Of a DNA stretch of 64,000 nt, positions 13,335-26,140 are shown in pieces. The DNA is from Atherinomorus stipes (taxonomy: Eukaryota; Chordata; Actinopteri; Atheriniformes; Atherinidae). How positions within the stretch are numbered: position 1 is the stretch's first letter; every line of letters starts with the position of its first letter. Below the pieces are notes generated by a model. It saw only the letters and a list, made by a program, of their open reading frames with translations, was not told the origin of the DNA and ran no database searches. The stretch lies in NCBI GenBank assembly GCA_023101725.1, contig JALJCO010003008.1, forward strand, positions 496,001 to 560,000, written 5' to 3'. The translations under genes were made by a program, and so were the position numbers.

Positions 13335-15030
13335 ATTAATATTTGAAAATTAGCAACAGAGAGCCAGAAGTAGGTTTACCTTGTAATACTTTTTTTTTTT
13401 TCTTCCCCTCAGGAACCTAAAACATCTTGCCATTGCTTCTGTGATTCGTTTCTTCATCTGCTCAGCAGAGACGGAGATTCCACTGCATGAAAATAGCAAG
13501 ATGATGTGTTACAACGTATTTAAAATCTTAATTTTGTTTGCTAATTGTATATTCTGTTCTTTTGTAGTGCAGATCTAGTTTTAGACTTTGAAGTAAATGC
13601 ACAAATAAGGTGAATGAGACACTTAACTCTGGTTTTGTGGTGTTGTTCTTAGTCTGTCTTTTTTCCCCCACCACATTAGACTGTCCTCCTCAATCACCAA
13701 AATTGCCATGTATACACTGTGTGCGCAAACAAAAAGGTTACATACCTTCGTTTTCAACATGTGTTTCACAATGTTTTAATTGAATGTGCAAACATGTAGG
13801 CATGTAGGCCAAAATTTACCGTAAGCGCTCATTAAAACATACATATCATCAAACTCTCATCTGGATCCTCAATTTATAGGAAGAGGAGCACAGATCTATG
13901 TTTGCAGAGAAGAAAAAGCCCTGCCAGGTGGATGACATGAGAAATATGAATATTTTACTCATGGATAATGTGTAATCAAGTCAGTAAGGTGCAGTGGCCG
14001 ATGAATGGACCTGTAAACATGCCTACTCCATGAGCACTTCCATGGTACTTTGTCTACTATTGGAGGACACTGCAAGTGTACACAGAGCAAGCATGTGCTT
14101 GGAGATGACACTGATTTACTGGTGCAAGATAATGTCTGGCTAATGAGCTGTTTCCCATTAACAAAGAGTCATTTTCTTGGAAATTTGTGCTGATATGGAC
14201 CCAGTTTTGTAATTATTCACCACTCTTAGATTTCCTGCAACAGAGGCTGAGAAGTCAGAGATCTGTCAGTTACCTGAGTCAGCTGTATGACACATCGTCC
14301 GCATGTCCCCCTGGTGCATAAGATTCCTTACTCTGTGGCTGCATGGGCCAATACTAAAGTACAGGAATGAGTCCATTTCTAAATGCAAGTGAAGCAAATA
14401 GGTGTTCTCATTTTACAACACACCATCAGGGAGTGAACTCACTCATGTAAACAGTGAGAACTTTCATTTAATCAATGCTGAAATAATTTTTTATGCTGAA
14501 ATGTGTTCAAAAATGCCATGGTGCAGTGACCCGGGATGGTTCATGATTCATTCATTCTGCAGAAGCCGTGTTGGGAACACACTGAAAGCTGGACTATGCA
14601 GGTCGGCTGGTTTCAGGTAAAATATGATGTTAATTGAAACACTGAGATAAAAAAAAAAAAAGTGTTATGTGAAAATATGGTTTAGAAACCCTAAGAGGAA
14701 CAAGGCTTCTCATTAAAAACTAGGCTTCTTGCTCTGTCCCTAATCCCTTGCAAGGATGTCCCACACTCAGGATAGATCAAAGAGCCAAATGCAGCTGCTA
14801 AGTAGCATCTTTTACTTGGGAATGCACAACCTTAAAAACACTGGTAAGCCAATACATGTTATTTATCTATTCTTTTTTTTATCCCCAAATCTCTTTGACT
14901 TGAATGAGCTTGTTGTGGATGGTGCACGATACTGGACTCTCCAGTTTCCCCTTTAAAATGACAATAAATAACATCTAGACTGGCCATCTTTAGAGTTGGG
15001 GGGAAAAACGGCAAATGGATTCTTTATGTT
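13335..15030. other. Non-coding, nothing recognised
   Basis: AT-rich; frames at 14402-14620 and 14756-14956 show no domain. Confidence 0.55.
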
Positions 15031-15038
15031 CTTTAGAT

Positions 15039-16259
15039 TAAGCCAGGATCACTACACGACTTTTTCCGCGTCACGATGGCTATGTACATTAACAGAAATG
15101 TGTCAAAATGTACGGTGTCGGTTCTCGCGAGTGGTCACACTACAAGGATTGAGAGAGACAACCGCTGATGCGGGGGTGTCGCAAAAGACAACACGAAACG
15201 GGAGGCGGGACAAGCAGCTGTCATCAGTCACTTGGTTTCGAGTCTCTGAATTGACTGTTTGGGTCATGATGGAAGTGGACGGAGACACAGTTCCCTCCAA
15301 TGTGACCAACATGACCTGTTTGTGTGTATTCTGCCTGTTCCAGTGTTCTGTGGAGCGGGTTTTCGTGTAACTAAACGGTTATCCGTGCGAAGAAGACTCG
15401 CTGCTCATCTTTGAAAAACAGCTGGGGACTGGGCTCGATCGGCGCCGGCCCACAGGGCATACGCACCGCGCGGGGCGGCGGGCCACTATAGGCTGACCAG
15501 CGCCACGGACAGCCGAGACGGACCAACTGGCAAGGAAGGGGTTCTATACGAACGAACGGGGCGCCGTCATCCGAACTCCTGTGGGCCGCTGGAAACCGGC
15601 AACCACAGAACACACGAGAGGGCTGCGAGGACGGGCACGCTGGTACTGAGGGGGTAGAGGTAGCTTGGTAGCGAGGGGCGGCGGGCAGGCGGGGGTCAAT
15701 GCTCTCAGGGAGTCGTGCGGTTTTATTCAAGTGATTTTCTGTGATGTCAGTTATTGGGCGTCACATCGGCACGTTTGGACCTGCTGTAAACTACTGTTGA
15801 CTTCAACGACACCGGGGTTTGTTGGTGTAGTTTAAGGGAACACCCTTTTGAGCGGAGGTTACAGGAAAATAAATTTGGCACACCCAGTCTTGCTTTCTTT
15901 TCTTTTTTGGAGTAAACTGATGCCACAGCTCCATAAATCTCTCGGCCTCCACCGGGCGGACGCGTCTCTCCTTCTTTCCTCCACTGTTGTTTGTGTCGGA
16001 CTGGCGTCCTTGGGGGCGAGACGCACTGTCTCTTTGGTAATGAGGGACAGGTGGGACGTGTCACACTACACGGACAAGCAAAAATTCTGACACGCCAGTC
16101 TTTCTGCGTCGTGGTCGGGGCGTCGCAGCGCCAAATCGCCAATCGCTGATTGTGTCAATACACGGAGCGAAGACACGCGTCCGCGACCCGACGACGAGAA
16201 GGCCGAAGGAGCGACGTCTGCGACGCCTCCGTCGGGCCGTCGGGCTAGGGTAGACCAGG
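15039..16259. mobile_element. GC-rich hAT-like insertion
   Basis: Flanked by a perfect 8-bp direct repeat CTTTAGAT (15031-15038 and 16260-16267). The outer sequences TAAGCCAGGATCACTAC and, reversed, CCTGGTCTACCC are weakly similar inverted ends. The interior is strikingly GC- and CpG-rich compared with its AT-rich surroundings. Open frames at 15371-15730 and 15747-16142 (-) are low-complexity by-products; no transposase recognised. Confidence 0.75.
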
Positions 16260-16267
16260 CTTTAGAT

Positions 16268-18049
16268 GCAGGTCTCTAAGCTCTGGAACGGAATCAATGC
16301 TTGTGGGATCCAAAGGCAGTCATTGTGTTATTAGGTCATTGGGTTATTAGGTGACATGGGTTTCATCCATCCTTTGATTTTTAGTGCCACTGCCAGCTTT
16401 GAGTTTTGGTTTCATACAATCTTCATTCCAGTTTCTGGGGTTACATTAGTCAAGGTGAGAAATGGGTTTGGAAATGGTGGCTGATGGATGTCAAAGGGGG
16501 TGGGGACTTGACCAGGTGCATCACCACAGCATGTCAAGAGATGGCTGTCAGGGAAAGATTTTTACTCTTTTTGAACACGTGAAACTAAGAAATATACTTT
16601 TATTGGAAATGTGTCTGTATTAACAACACGTTCTCACTCCCAACTCGTCATCTGTTGACGCTTGGTCAGGCTCCCTTCCGCGTCACCTGTCTGCGCGGGG
16701 TATACCCATCTCGTACATATGTGACGCATAGGGTGTCTCACTGAATGTTATGGGAATCGCAGTATTTGACTACATGAGAGCATAAAAGAGGAGCCTTTTC
16801 CGGTGATTTTGATCTTTTTACTGCTGATTTGTGTTGGTATTAAAACAACGTATATAACTTCAACAATACTAGAGGAAACTAGAAGTACAAAGCTGGAAAT
16901 ACCTTTACTTAATCTGCTTAAACCTTTAGTGCTCATACCTGAAGTATGCTGTTTTCATTGTTTTTATCTTGCATGCAATGTAAAGTGCATTACAAAGAAA
17001 ATGAATTATTTTTACCATTACCAAGTGCAATACAGATACATCATCCATGCAACATTTTTTTCTGCAGACTTTATCTACATTACATCAGAAATAGTCATCA
17101 CCACTTGTCTGAACTGTTTGTGTTGATGCAGCTTCAGCATGGAGTTCTCCTCTTCATCCAGGTTCCAGAGGACAGCAAGTATCCTTCTGTGGTTCCCCCC
17201 CCCCCCGCCCCCCGCCCCCTCAGCCTGCTGTGTCCATCCAGATGATGGCTGAAATCAAAGAGGACCAGAATCAAAGGGAGAAACAGGATGAATAAGAAAT
17301 GAAAGAACAAGCCCAGAGAGAGGATGAAATAATAAAAGGACATGTGTCAGAACCTAAAAACTCAGTGAGAGAGGAATAAAGTCATTTTTCTAAAAGTGAT
17401 GGGAAAGCTGGTGAAAGGCTGAGTAAACAATTAATAATAAAATGATTTACCACTGAATAAACTGAATATAAAGTCCTGCTGGAAAAGTTTCAGTTCTTAC
17501 ATCCATGTTGATGTTGCTTTGAGATGTCCATCCTAGAGGGTGTAAATGACATGACTGATCACAAAACATTATGATACTGAGTCAAAGGGCAACACTTTGA
17601 TATTCACTAGTTCCGTAATCCAATTTTAATTCAATTTAATTCAGCAGCCAGTGACTGATATAAGATATTATTAGTTTATTTCAAGCAGAGGATATAAAGT
17701 AATACAAGTTAATTTACCAATCATGTACATACAAATAAAAATATACCCAAAAAACTAAAATGTTATTTCTCTTATTTATTCCTGACCTCAATCAGACATC
17801 TGAATGAAAATTGCTGTTTGACCAAAAATTTGCCTATAAAAGCCTTATTCTGTATATAGAGCTTTCAATTTGTCAAGAAATTTGAAAAATAACCAACAAC
17901 AAAAGAATTTCTATATATTAAATAAAGATCTTGACTAGTAAAACTAGGAAATTTGGGTTCTTGAAACAGAACAAATTCCATGTTCCTTCTTAAATATATT
18001 TCACAAATTATTCATGGGTCATCGTCTGATGTTTTAATTTTGGATCAAT
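16268..18049. other. Non-coding; GC-rich repeat-like patch at about 16620-16735
   Basis: The patch has CTCCCAACTCGTCATCTG and GCGGGGTATACCC, which look like part of a dispersed fish repeat. The rest shows no gene. Confidence 0.4.
17196..17220. repeat. Poly-C run
   Basis: About 25 bases of C with two G interruptions in otherwise mixed sequence. Confidence 0.9.
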
Positions 18050-18345
18050 GTTTTTGGCTCATTGATTAAACTAATTTATGTCTTGCTTCAGAGGGTGATG
18101 GCTGCTGGAAGGAATGATTTGCTGAAGCTTTCTGTCTTGCAGAAGCAGCCTCACACTGAACACACACTGTTTCGTCACTGTGTTGTTTAGAGGCTTGTGC
18201 ATTCTTCTCTGAACAATCAGCTTCAGGACCAGCAGAGTTGTCCAATAGAACCAGTCTTCTGTTTCCTGAAGCTCTGATGCTGCTGCCCCAGCAAACCTAT
18301 TTTTGCACCAATGCTGCATACATGCAGATGTTGAAGCAAAGGAAA
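18050..18345 (-). pseudogene. L2 LINE 3' fragment
   Basis: The minus-strand translation of 18071-18319 keeps short blocks matching the C-terminal part of L2 reverse transcriptase, such as LIVQRRMHKPL and NNTVTKQCVFS, which also occur in the L2 copy near 7110-7210. Short, frame-shifted and inactive. Confidence 0.7.
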
Positions 18346-20346
18346 ACTATTGGGGGGGGGGGAAAAGGAGGAATATATTATAAAATACTACTTTTAAAAC
18401 GTCATTTCCACACAAACCTTTGACAGAAATATTGTGTTTCAATCTGTGTTTTATAGAACATAAAATATAAACATGTTTTTGGCAACTGGTTTAATTGGTG
18501 CACAATGCTCCAGCAATGCTTTATCTAAGAGATCCTGTGATTTCTTAACAATTTGAGGTTTTTATTAAGTTTTAAACTGCAAATATTACCCAGAAAAATC
18601 TTTGGAGTTTAGATTTTTAAGAGTAAACAAGTAAATGATGCATCTGGCAATAGAAAATAGGATCCCAGAAACACAATTATGAATATTAGGCGGTGATTAA
18701 TTTTGCGGTATATAGAGGTGAAATATGACATTCAGCAGGTGCCTGATGGGCGAGGTGGTTTAGTACAACGCTGTAACTTAAGCTTCTCCTCTTTGGTTTC
18801 TCTGCAGCCTGACAGACTCGCAGTGAGAGACTCAGAGAGGATTTAACTGAAATGATTTTCTGAGTGTCAGCAGGCCAGTAGCAGACTGCTGACAAGGTGA
18901 GGATGCTGAAATGTGCTCCTCATTGAGAGCTGATAACCAGAGACACACAGGAAATGCAGGGCGAGAGAGCATATGATTGTATGAAGGACAGTAAGGAGGG
19001 AGGGCAGAGATCAGAGTGTATTTCTGTTTGAGATTATGAAAGAGTGGTCTAGGGAGAGGGATTAAGGGCAAGGGGGACTGAAAATTGAGTGAATATCTCT
19101 CTGTCTGGGAGGACTGATACACTGAAAGACCAATTAAATTCAAAGACAGACGCTTCTATCCTTCAGAGTTGTCCTTGAGTTCAAGGAAGGCCACAAAAAA
19201 GAGCTGTGTGGGCATCTCCACCTGCTGTCTTATTTCATGTAATTACAGTAACATGAAAGAGAAAACCGGAGGAGAATACGTCCAGTCTGTGAGCTGTATA
19301 AGTGATATGGTGATTGACCTCTTTAATCTGTGATGTTCTACCTATTGATTAAACCTGGAATCCTCCATACTGAGATGGTAAAAGCTCCACAACTGTGAGG
19401 CCAAACTGAGCAATTGTTTTCATGAATCAGAGACATCAGAAGCACAGGTTGAAGCAAAAACAACTCTTTTTTTTTCTTTTTTTTTCAGTAGTAGCAGCAG
19501 TAAAGCAAATAAAGCCCCTTTAACAACAAATCTGTGACAGATTTGACAAGACCTGATCTCTATTTCTAACATCCTCTGAAATGAATCAGCAGGAATAAAG
19601 AAAAATGATGCTGCATGCAGGTACAGCAGCATGTTGGAAGTCAATATAATAAACTGCATGAATTGCATAACTTTGAATTGTGTTACAATAAAATTCAATC
19701 ACACCTGCCTTTTTATAGTTTGTGACCTGCAGAACAGAAAGAAAATGTCACTTTTTCGTCTGTGAAAAAAATAATGAAATGATTGCAAATCACTTTTGAG
19801 GGACAATAAATGTCTTTCCCCCCCATGTCTGGGGTCACTTTCAGCTTAAAAACTAAAACAAATACTGCAATGAAATTGTTGTTTGTGTCAATTTGTTCAA
19901 AAAAAGAAATCTTGTTTAGTGTGCATTTCAGGGTTACTAAAGGTTTCTTTTCCATAATCCCAATTTAGAGTAGAAATATGGTCAACTGTACTTAAAGGTA
20001 GACTCCGGAGTCCCTCCCCGTTTCTGTTTGTAAGCAACAGCATTCAAACTGAGCGCTCCTCCCTAATGGGTAATGGGTCTTCAGCCTATTCAGCTTCAAG
20101 CCTCTCTTTCGAAGCTCGGAAGCGGGTAAAAGCCAAACTAATATGAACCCCCAATTTCTAACATGCACTATCTTGAAGCTCTTACCGTGGAGTACTTCCT
20201 TTTCTCTGCCGCGTCAGCTGTTTTTCTGTTTTTGTCATTAATATTTTGCCTTCCTCTATTAGTAAAAAGTAACCATGAACATTAGCCACTGAAAACTTAA
20301 ATGGTACCACAGAGAAATGGACAAACATGGACAAAAATGGACACAG
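18346..20346. other. Non-coding; possible left end of a TTAA element at 19992
   Basis: CTTAAAGGTAGACTCCGGAGTCC near 19992 looks like the end of a TTAA-type element into which the SINE at 20347 later inserted; its right end is unclear. No gene seen. Confidence 0.35.
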
Positions 20347-20545
20347 GTGGGGGAGTGGGTAGCCTAGTGGTAGCGTTGTGGGCTTTGGCATGGAGGACCC
20401 AGGCTCAAGTCCCCGACACGACATTCAGGTAAACCACTGTAGACCCCTGAGCAAGGTCCTACTACTGTAGAGAGATGGGTAAAATGCAGAGCCCTAATTT
20501 CCCCTCGGGGATCCAAACAGTATAACAAAAAAAACAAAAAAAAAA
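20347..20545 (+). mobile_element. tRNA-derived SINE with an L2-like 3' tail
   Basis: Box A TAGCCTAGTGG (20360-20370) and box B GGCTCAAGTCC (20402-20412) form a tRNA-like head. The body contains CCCTGAGCAAGGTCC and the tail TTTCCCCTCGGGGATCC followed by an A-rich end. The tail matches the 3' end of the L2 LINE at about 7367-7385, suggesting L2-driven mobilisation. Not a functional tRNA. Confidence 0.8.
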
Positions 20546-20652
20546 CAGAGCAGCCCAGATTTTATGGCGCTAACATGAATGATAGAGAAATTATGATATG
20601 ATATTTGACTATAGAAATCTACCAACTGGCTATTCTGTGTTCTGGTTTTTAA

Positions 20653-21583
20653 GGGATAACCTAGGTTTTACATACAAACCTCTTAAATTACTTAAATGAA
20701 TTTTTAAATCTGTGGGTGGGAGGAAAATTTAATGAGCTCATTACCTCTTTTCCAACTTTGTTTTGTGAGAATACGACGAGAGGTGACCGCTGAAGGCGTT
20801 ACGAGGCAACGTAAAGAAAACGAAATTTTATAGGAAGAGCAGGTGAAGGAAATGATGTCCAAAGAGAAAAAGGATAAAAATGTAAAGTGGGTTGAGGAGA
20901 GGACCGGGAGTAAAAGGGCTGGACTCTGATAAATATAAGAGCGAACGCTGACGTGAAGTTACAAAAGTGTTGCTTCTGTGCTACATTAGAGCTTGTCTGC
21001 TAGTAAACCACCGTACTGGTCTCTGAAAAAAGATAATAAGTTAAAGAGCAACATTCTGACTGCCATCCTCATGATAGTATATCCACTGGTGCGTAGTGCT
21101 GTCCCTCCTGTTAAAGCACCGAAAACTGCTGAATTTCTGCCGAGGCAACTCAGCACGGCTATCTCCCCCCCTCCTCCTCCTCGTCGGAGTCCTGCCACGG
21201 TCTACTCCGTGGCAGGATATCAGCTGCCTTCAGGTGGTGCTAAAGACGCTAGCTTGGCAGCTCGCTCGCAGCCTCTCTAGTTCAAGTCATAACAGCTGGT
21301 CATAACTCCTCCGTGGCAGGTAATCAGCTGCTTTTAGGTGGCGCTAAAGAGGCTAGCCTAGCAGCTAGCAGCCTTTCTAGTTCACGTCATTCGGAGAAAG
21401 AAATTCAATTCGCGTACTGTGGAGAGTGTGTGCTTGTGGCTGATTCTGGTGAGAAGAGAGAGCCCGCACTCAAAGACGAAGTCACTTTCACTCTCCGGAG
21501 TTTCTGGCACGTTATAACTGAGGGTCCCGTTCCAGTTCACATGTTTTAACGTGAAAAAGTGGGATTTCCGGGTGGTGACTCCT
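20653..21583 (-). mobile_element. TTAA-flanked non-autonomous element, copy 2 (inverted)
   Basis: Lies between TTAA at 20649-20652 and 21584-21587. Right end ATTTCCGGGTGGTGACTCCT is the reverse complement of the start of copy 1; left end starts GGGATAACCTAGG. Contains an internal duplication of the CAGGT(A/G)...GCTAAAGA(C/G)GCTAGC segment near 21195-21355. The frames at 20986-21549 are repeat shadows. Confidence 0.85.
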
Positions 21584-21587
21584 TTAA

Positions 21588-24500
21588 CTAAAAAAGAGTA
21601 ACAAAGAGAGCAGTCTCTAAAACCCGGAGGTCCATGGTCAAAGTGGATACATGCAAGTATTTGAGAATAAAATTTTCAAGTAAGTTTTTTTCTGAGTTTA
21701 GTGTGTGGATGTTACGTAGTTGCATGTCATAGTGTGAGCTCTTAGCTTATTGCAAACTGTATAATTTGGGTTTAGATTTAGGTTTGCATGCTAGCTGGAG
21801 GTTATGGGACAGATGTCAAGAGGCATCCTGGCATAAAACAGGAGAGGAGCTCACTAAACCAGTTTTTTTGAAAAGAGCCATGAATTCATGGTTTGAAAAA
21901 AAAAATGTCAAGCCTTTTAGACTGCAGAAAATGGCGTCATTTATATAATATGTGTTCATTAAATATATTTTCAGTTAATTGAACATGCATCTGTATCAGG
22001 GTTGTAAGTATGGTATGCAAAGTTTATTTTAGTCAAACTGACTTATTAAATAATTTGTATGCAATGTTATCAGATAAAATGTTTGATTAAATGTTCAGCC
22101 AAAAGGCAAAGACAGGAGAGCACACTGTGTTTCTGCAGGTCACATGTCTGCAGGTAATCTCTGCTTTGTCCTGCAGTGTGCAGGTGTGTGGGTGGGTATG
22201 CACTTGCATGCAGTGGAGATAATACATGTAAATACGGTCATGTTTCTTCTTTTATGTATGTGAATGCTTTTAACGTCAAAATGACAAGACCTTACTCTAC
22301 AGCCTGAACAGACCAACAGGTGTTTCAGAAAAATAAAAGGTATGATTCCAATATGCTTTTATGACTGCTGCCATACTCCAAAATGATCCCCTAATTACAG
22401 CATTTTGTCGCCTTACTTCATAGACAGTGGAGTTTTACATTTAGTTTCATAAATCTCACATAAAAATGTGTTACAGAGGAAGTTGCACATGCAGGTTTAA
22501 ATGACAGCCCATAGAGGTCAGCCAGAGCTGCTGCCTCTCTCACCCGTGAGCAGCATTCTGCTGTTCCAAGAGCAGAGGTGCAGCTTTCAGCTGCATTAGT
22601 CATCAGTTCCAACAGAGCTGTTGCTCCTGAGTGACTGTCTGACCTCCATCTGCACTCAGAAAGACTAAAGCAGCCTCCCGGAGGCTACATGCAGGATGGG
22701 AGGAAGATGTTTGATTGGATATCATATAACTGATCTTGCTTATCAGTCTTTGTCTGAATTCCAAAACTCTCCATGTGAGGGCGCCATGCAGGCTTTTACG
22801 ATGTTTCGAGCTTTTACTGTATTTGCCCTCATGGAACAATTCTGAAAGCATCTTGCATTTGCACTCATGTCCAAAAATCCTATTTTCATAGCTAAACATC
22901 CAATTCGTATCTTGCAAAGACTGAGTAGATCTAATTCTAGTATTTTTCTCTGATATGGGGGAACAGAAAAGTTTGGAAACTTCACTTTTTGTTTCAGTGT
23001 TTTGTTTTGTTTTTTTTTTGTTGTTTTTTTAATCTGCATTTTTTTTCAGACATTTGATTCAGGTGGAAATTAAAGCAGCTCCAGTAAAACATGTGATGTT
23101 GAGTTTGGCCAGTTTAAGCTTTCAATCTCTGCCCTCCTCTTGACGCAGAGGAAGCTCTTCATAATCAGACAGCAGTCTAAATCTCAAAGACGAAGCCCTG
23201 TCAAATATAAAACCATATTATCACCGCCTGCAGTGAACCTTGCTTTGCTCATCACTGAAGATTAGATTTAAATGCACTTTTTGCACCTCTGCAGCTTCAC
23301 TCTCCACCATCAGTCCTTTAGATTCAGAGCTTCACCCCCTTAGAAATCAAACTCGCCCCCTCCATGTGTTCCTTGCTCTCCTTTTGTTTGATTGGCTCTG
23401 TTGCTCTCTGATGGAAATCCTCAAATAAATCATGAAATTAGATAAAAAAACACCAAGGCACACAAGTCAAAGCCTGGAGAGCCAACTTCTCCCCACGAAT
23501 GAAGGAGGTCAGATTTTCACTTTGGCATCATTTCCTGCACCGATCAGAAAAAAACAAAAAAAAACTCAACATCCATTGTTAAAGGAGTGATGACATAGCA
23601 GTATAAACTATTTCACGTAGTTGCTGCATATGTTAATTCTCCATAGGAAAAAAATAACTTCACTTTGTTGGGGTGGGGATGGGGGGTTGGCAGTCCAGAT
23701 TTTTCCTTCTCAGTAAAAGGGTTGGGTACAGTAATGATATGATCTGCCTAGAGACCAAGTGGACAATTTTTGATTGGCTACATTCTTATTTGGAAAAACT
23801 GGAAAAACTTGCTAGCAGGTTTCTTTCTTCTTTTTTTTTTTAAATAGACTTTTAGGCTATCTGTTAGCATCATGGGCACTTCAGACAGTGAACGTATGTT
23901 TTTCAGACAGGACAGCTTTTAGAAAATAAACTTATGGATAATGTCAACGTTATGGTTGCCTCCTTCAGTGTTGCTGCAGAAGTTGTTTTTGTTGTTTTTT
24001 GTTTTTTTTTTAAATCAATTCGCTCAAAAACCTTGACTTGAATTCACCTAGTACAGGAATGCAGATCAGCTCGACTCACACAGTGTATCAGTTGGGGGAA
24101 CGCTGTTTGCTTGATGGTGTGCTCTAATTCGAGTGAATGTATTACGGAGAAATCTGACTTACATTGAATGATGAGCTGCTTCAACCGTTTTTGAACAAAG
24201 AAACAAAGCTGACTATGAACAGGGACTTTGATACTTACTCTTCACATTCACATACTAATAAAGAAAAAGAAAACACAGTGTCACCTGTAGTTTTCTTTAG
24301 TATAGGTTGTATCAGCTTTGCTTGTTTTTTTTCCGCCTCAATACTCTGAATGAAATGCTGGGGTGGATTTCGGCAACACATCAGAGGCTTGTTCATGCAA
24401 TAAGATGTGTGGCATATGAAATTTACAGAAAAGATAGCAGGTGCATTAGCAGGTGTAAGATGCTAAAAGAGAATGAACTGCCCTTCACAGGGGGAAACAG

Positions 24501-25584
24501 TTATCAGAAAGCGATGAGATACATCTGATATGAATAATGGACAAAACTGTGAAACCAGAATCCAGCGGAAAAAAAGAGGATACTCTTCTGCTCCTTTTCA
24601 AGTGTCTGCACAAGGACAGAAACTAATTCACAGAAGAACTGAGGACCTACAACACACTATCAGCTGCTCACCTGCCTTTGAAGATTTATCTTCAAGACGT
24701 CTTTGCCTTTAAAGATCTGCATTAATATTCCATATGCATTTAATCTGGAAGCTGCGAGTGAATAAAGGCAGGAGAGACTACGTGAATGCATCTGCCTTTT
24801 TATTTACAGGTCCCAGGGTTTCTTTTTTTCATCTTCCAACAGTTTTGGGGCACTGATTCTGCAGTAAAAGGAGGCTCTCTTGCCATTCAGAGAAGCTATT
24901 TGAAGTGTTTTCTTCTTTCTTTTCGGGGGGGATTTTGGAGGCTTTTATCAGGCGAGTGAGGCGATAGAGTCGTGGCTCGTTGGTGGATTATGCTCTGGTT
25001 CTTAATCATCAGTAATCCCTCCATTCTTCTCCACGTTTTGCAGCATTGCTGCAGCAGTGTGAAAAAGTTAAGAAACCCAACTTTAGGGTTTTCCAATATT
25101 TATCTGAGACTTTAGTTGTTGGGTTACGCAGAGAAGGGATTAGAGTCTCTAGTCAGCAAGAATCTTAAACAGAGTATACATACTCTATTTTATAGCTTTA
25201 TTGCTTTTATTTCATCCAATAAAAAGTGCTGCAAGATCAGACTCAAAAGGTTATGTTGGTGTTTTTCTCAGATGAATGAAGCAAAGACGATTCATCTGCG
25301 AAGTCAAATTAGGTTCAATCCCAAGCAGTAGTTGATTTTACCCTCCTCTCCTTAATGCTAAATAACTTTTCTTAAAGTTTATAAAACCATGGCTAAAGAA
25401 TTCAACTGTGGTGAAAACTTGGAATATTAAATATGAGTTAAGTCATCTGCATTAAAATGGCACTAAATGTAGATTTTTATTTTATTTTTTGAAGAGTACA
25501 AGTCTTTAAAATGTTTTCTATTCCTGCATCTGTCTTCTTTACCTGCATATTTCAGTGCAGGTACATTTGGGGACTAGAACCTGT
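21588..25584. other. Non-coding, nothing recognised
   Basis: Several short frames (22418-22612, 22603-23039, 24164-24712) have no domain, coding-like neighbours or splice context that I can support. Confidence 0.5.
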
Positions 25585-25735
25585 CCCTGCAGGTACTAGG
25601 TGAGAGGCAGAGTACGCCCTGGACAGGTCACCAATCCATTGCAGGGTGATCACAGGGAAACAAATGGCTGATAGGGACAAGAAATGAACCTACCTGCATG
25701 TCTTTGGACTGTATATGAAGGAATCATTAAAGAGA
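25585..25735 (-). repeat. Fragment of a common dispersed fish repeat
   Basis: Contains CGCCCTGGACAGGTCACCAA and CATGTCTTTGGACTGTATA, phrases I recall from a widespread teleost interspersed repeat. A second partial copy in the other orientation lies at 35628-35690 (GGCTGGTGTCCTGTCCAGGG). Family not named with confidence. Confidence 0.5.
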
Positions 25736-25898
25736 TGATATTTGGATGAGGGATGTTACGGTACAGTACAATATCATCCTAATGTTTTTGGTTAAAGGTA
25801 TTTACAAGTACAATAGAAATACAAGATTTAAAAAGAAAAATAATGCAATCTTTACATTTTTAAGGACCATTTCATCCTAAGTGAGTCTATATCTTCCC

Positions 25899-26140
25899 GG
25901 GGGGGGGGGGGGGGGGGGAGGGGAGGGGGGGGGGGGGGTGTTATGTCAAATCTTTTGGGGGGAAAAGAATGGGGGGGGTAGGGGGAATCATCGGGAATTT
26001 AAAAAAAGGAAGGAAGAAAAGAAAGGAGTCACCGGTGTTTTACGCGGGACGGGGGGAGGGGGTTTTAAATACGTTGTTACCCTGGGGAAACCCAAGGGAA
26101 AGGGGGGGAGAGGCGTTAGGAAAACCCCCGCGCGGGGGGG
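25899..26140. repeat. G-rich low-complexity patch, probably an assembly artefact
   Basis: G runs of about 20 and 14 bases (near 25899-25938), followed by G-heavy sequence with several runs of six to eight. It directly abuts the recognisable Tc1 remnant where transposase sequence should continue, which suggests corrupted base calls rather than biology. Confidence 0.65.

Noticed and set aside
15371..16142. Minus-strand frames of 119 and 131 codons
   Set aside because: They arise from GC-rich DNA inside the hAT-like insertion, with no transposase or other domain.
20986..21549. Cluster of frames on both strands
   Set aside because: Located inside TTAA element copy 2; the sequence matches copy 1 at 12420-13330 in reverse, so they are repeat shadows.
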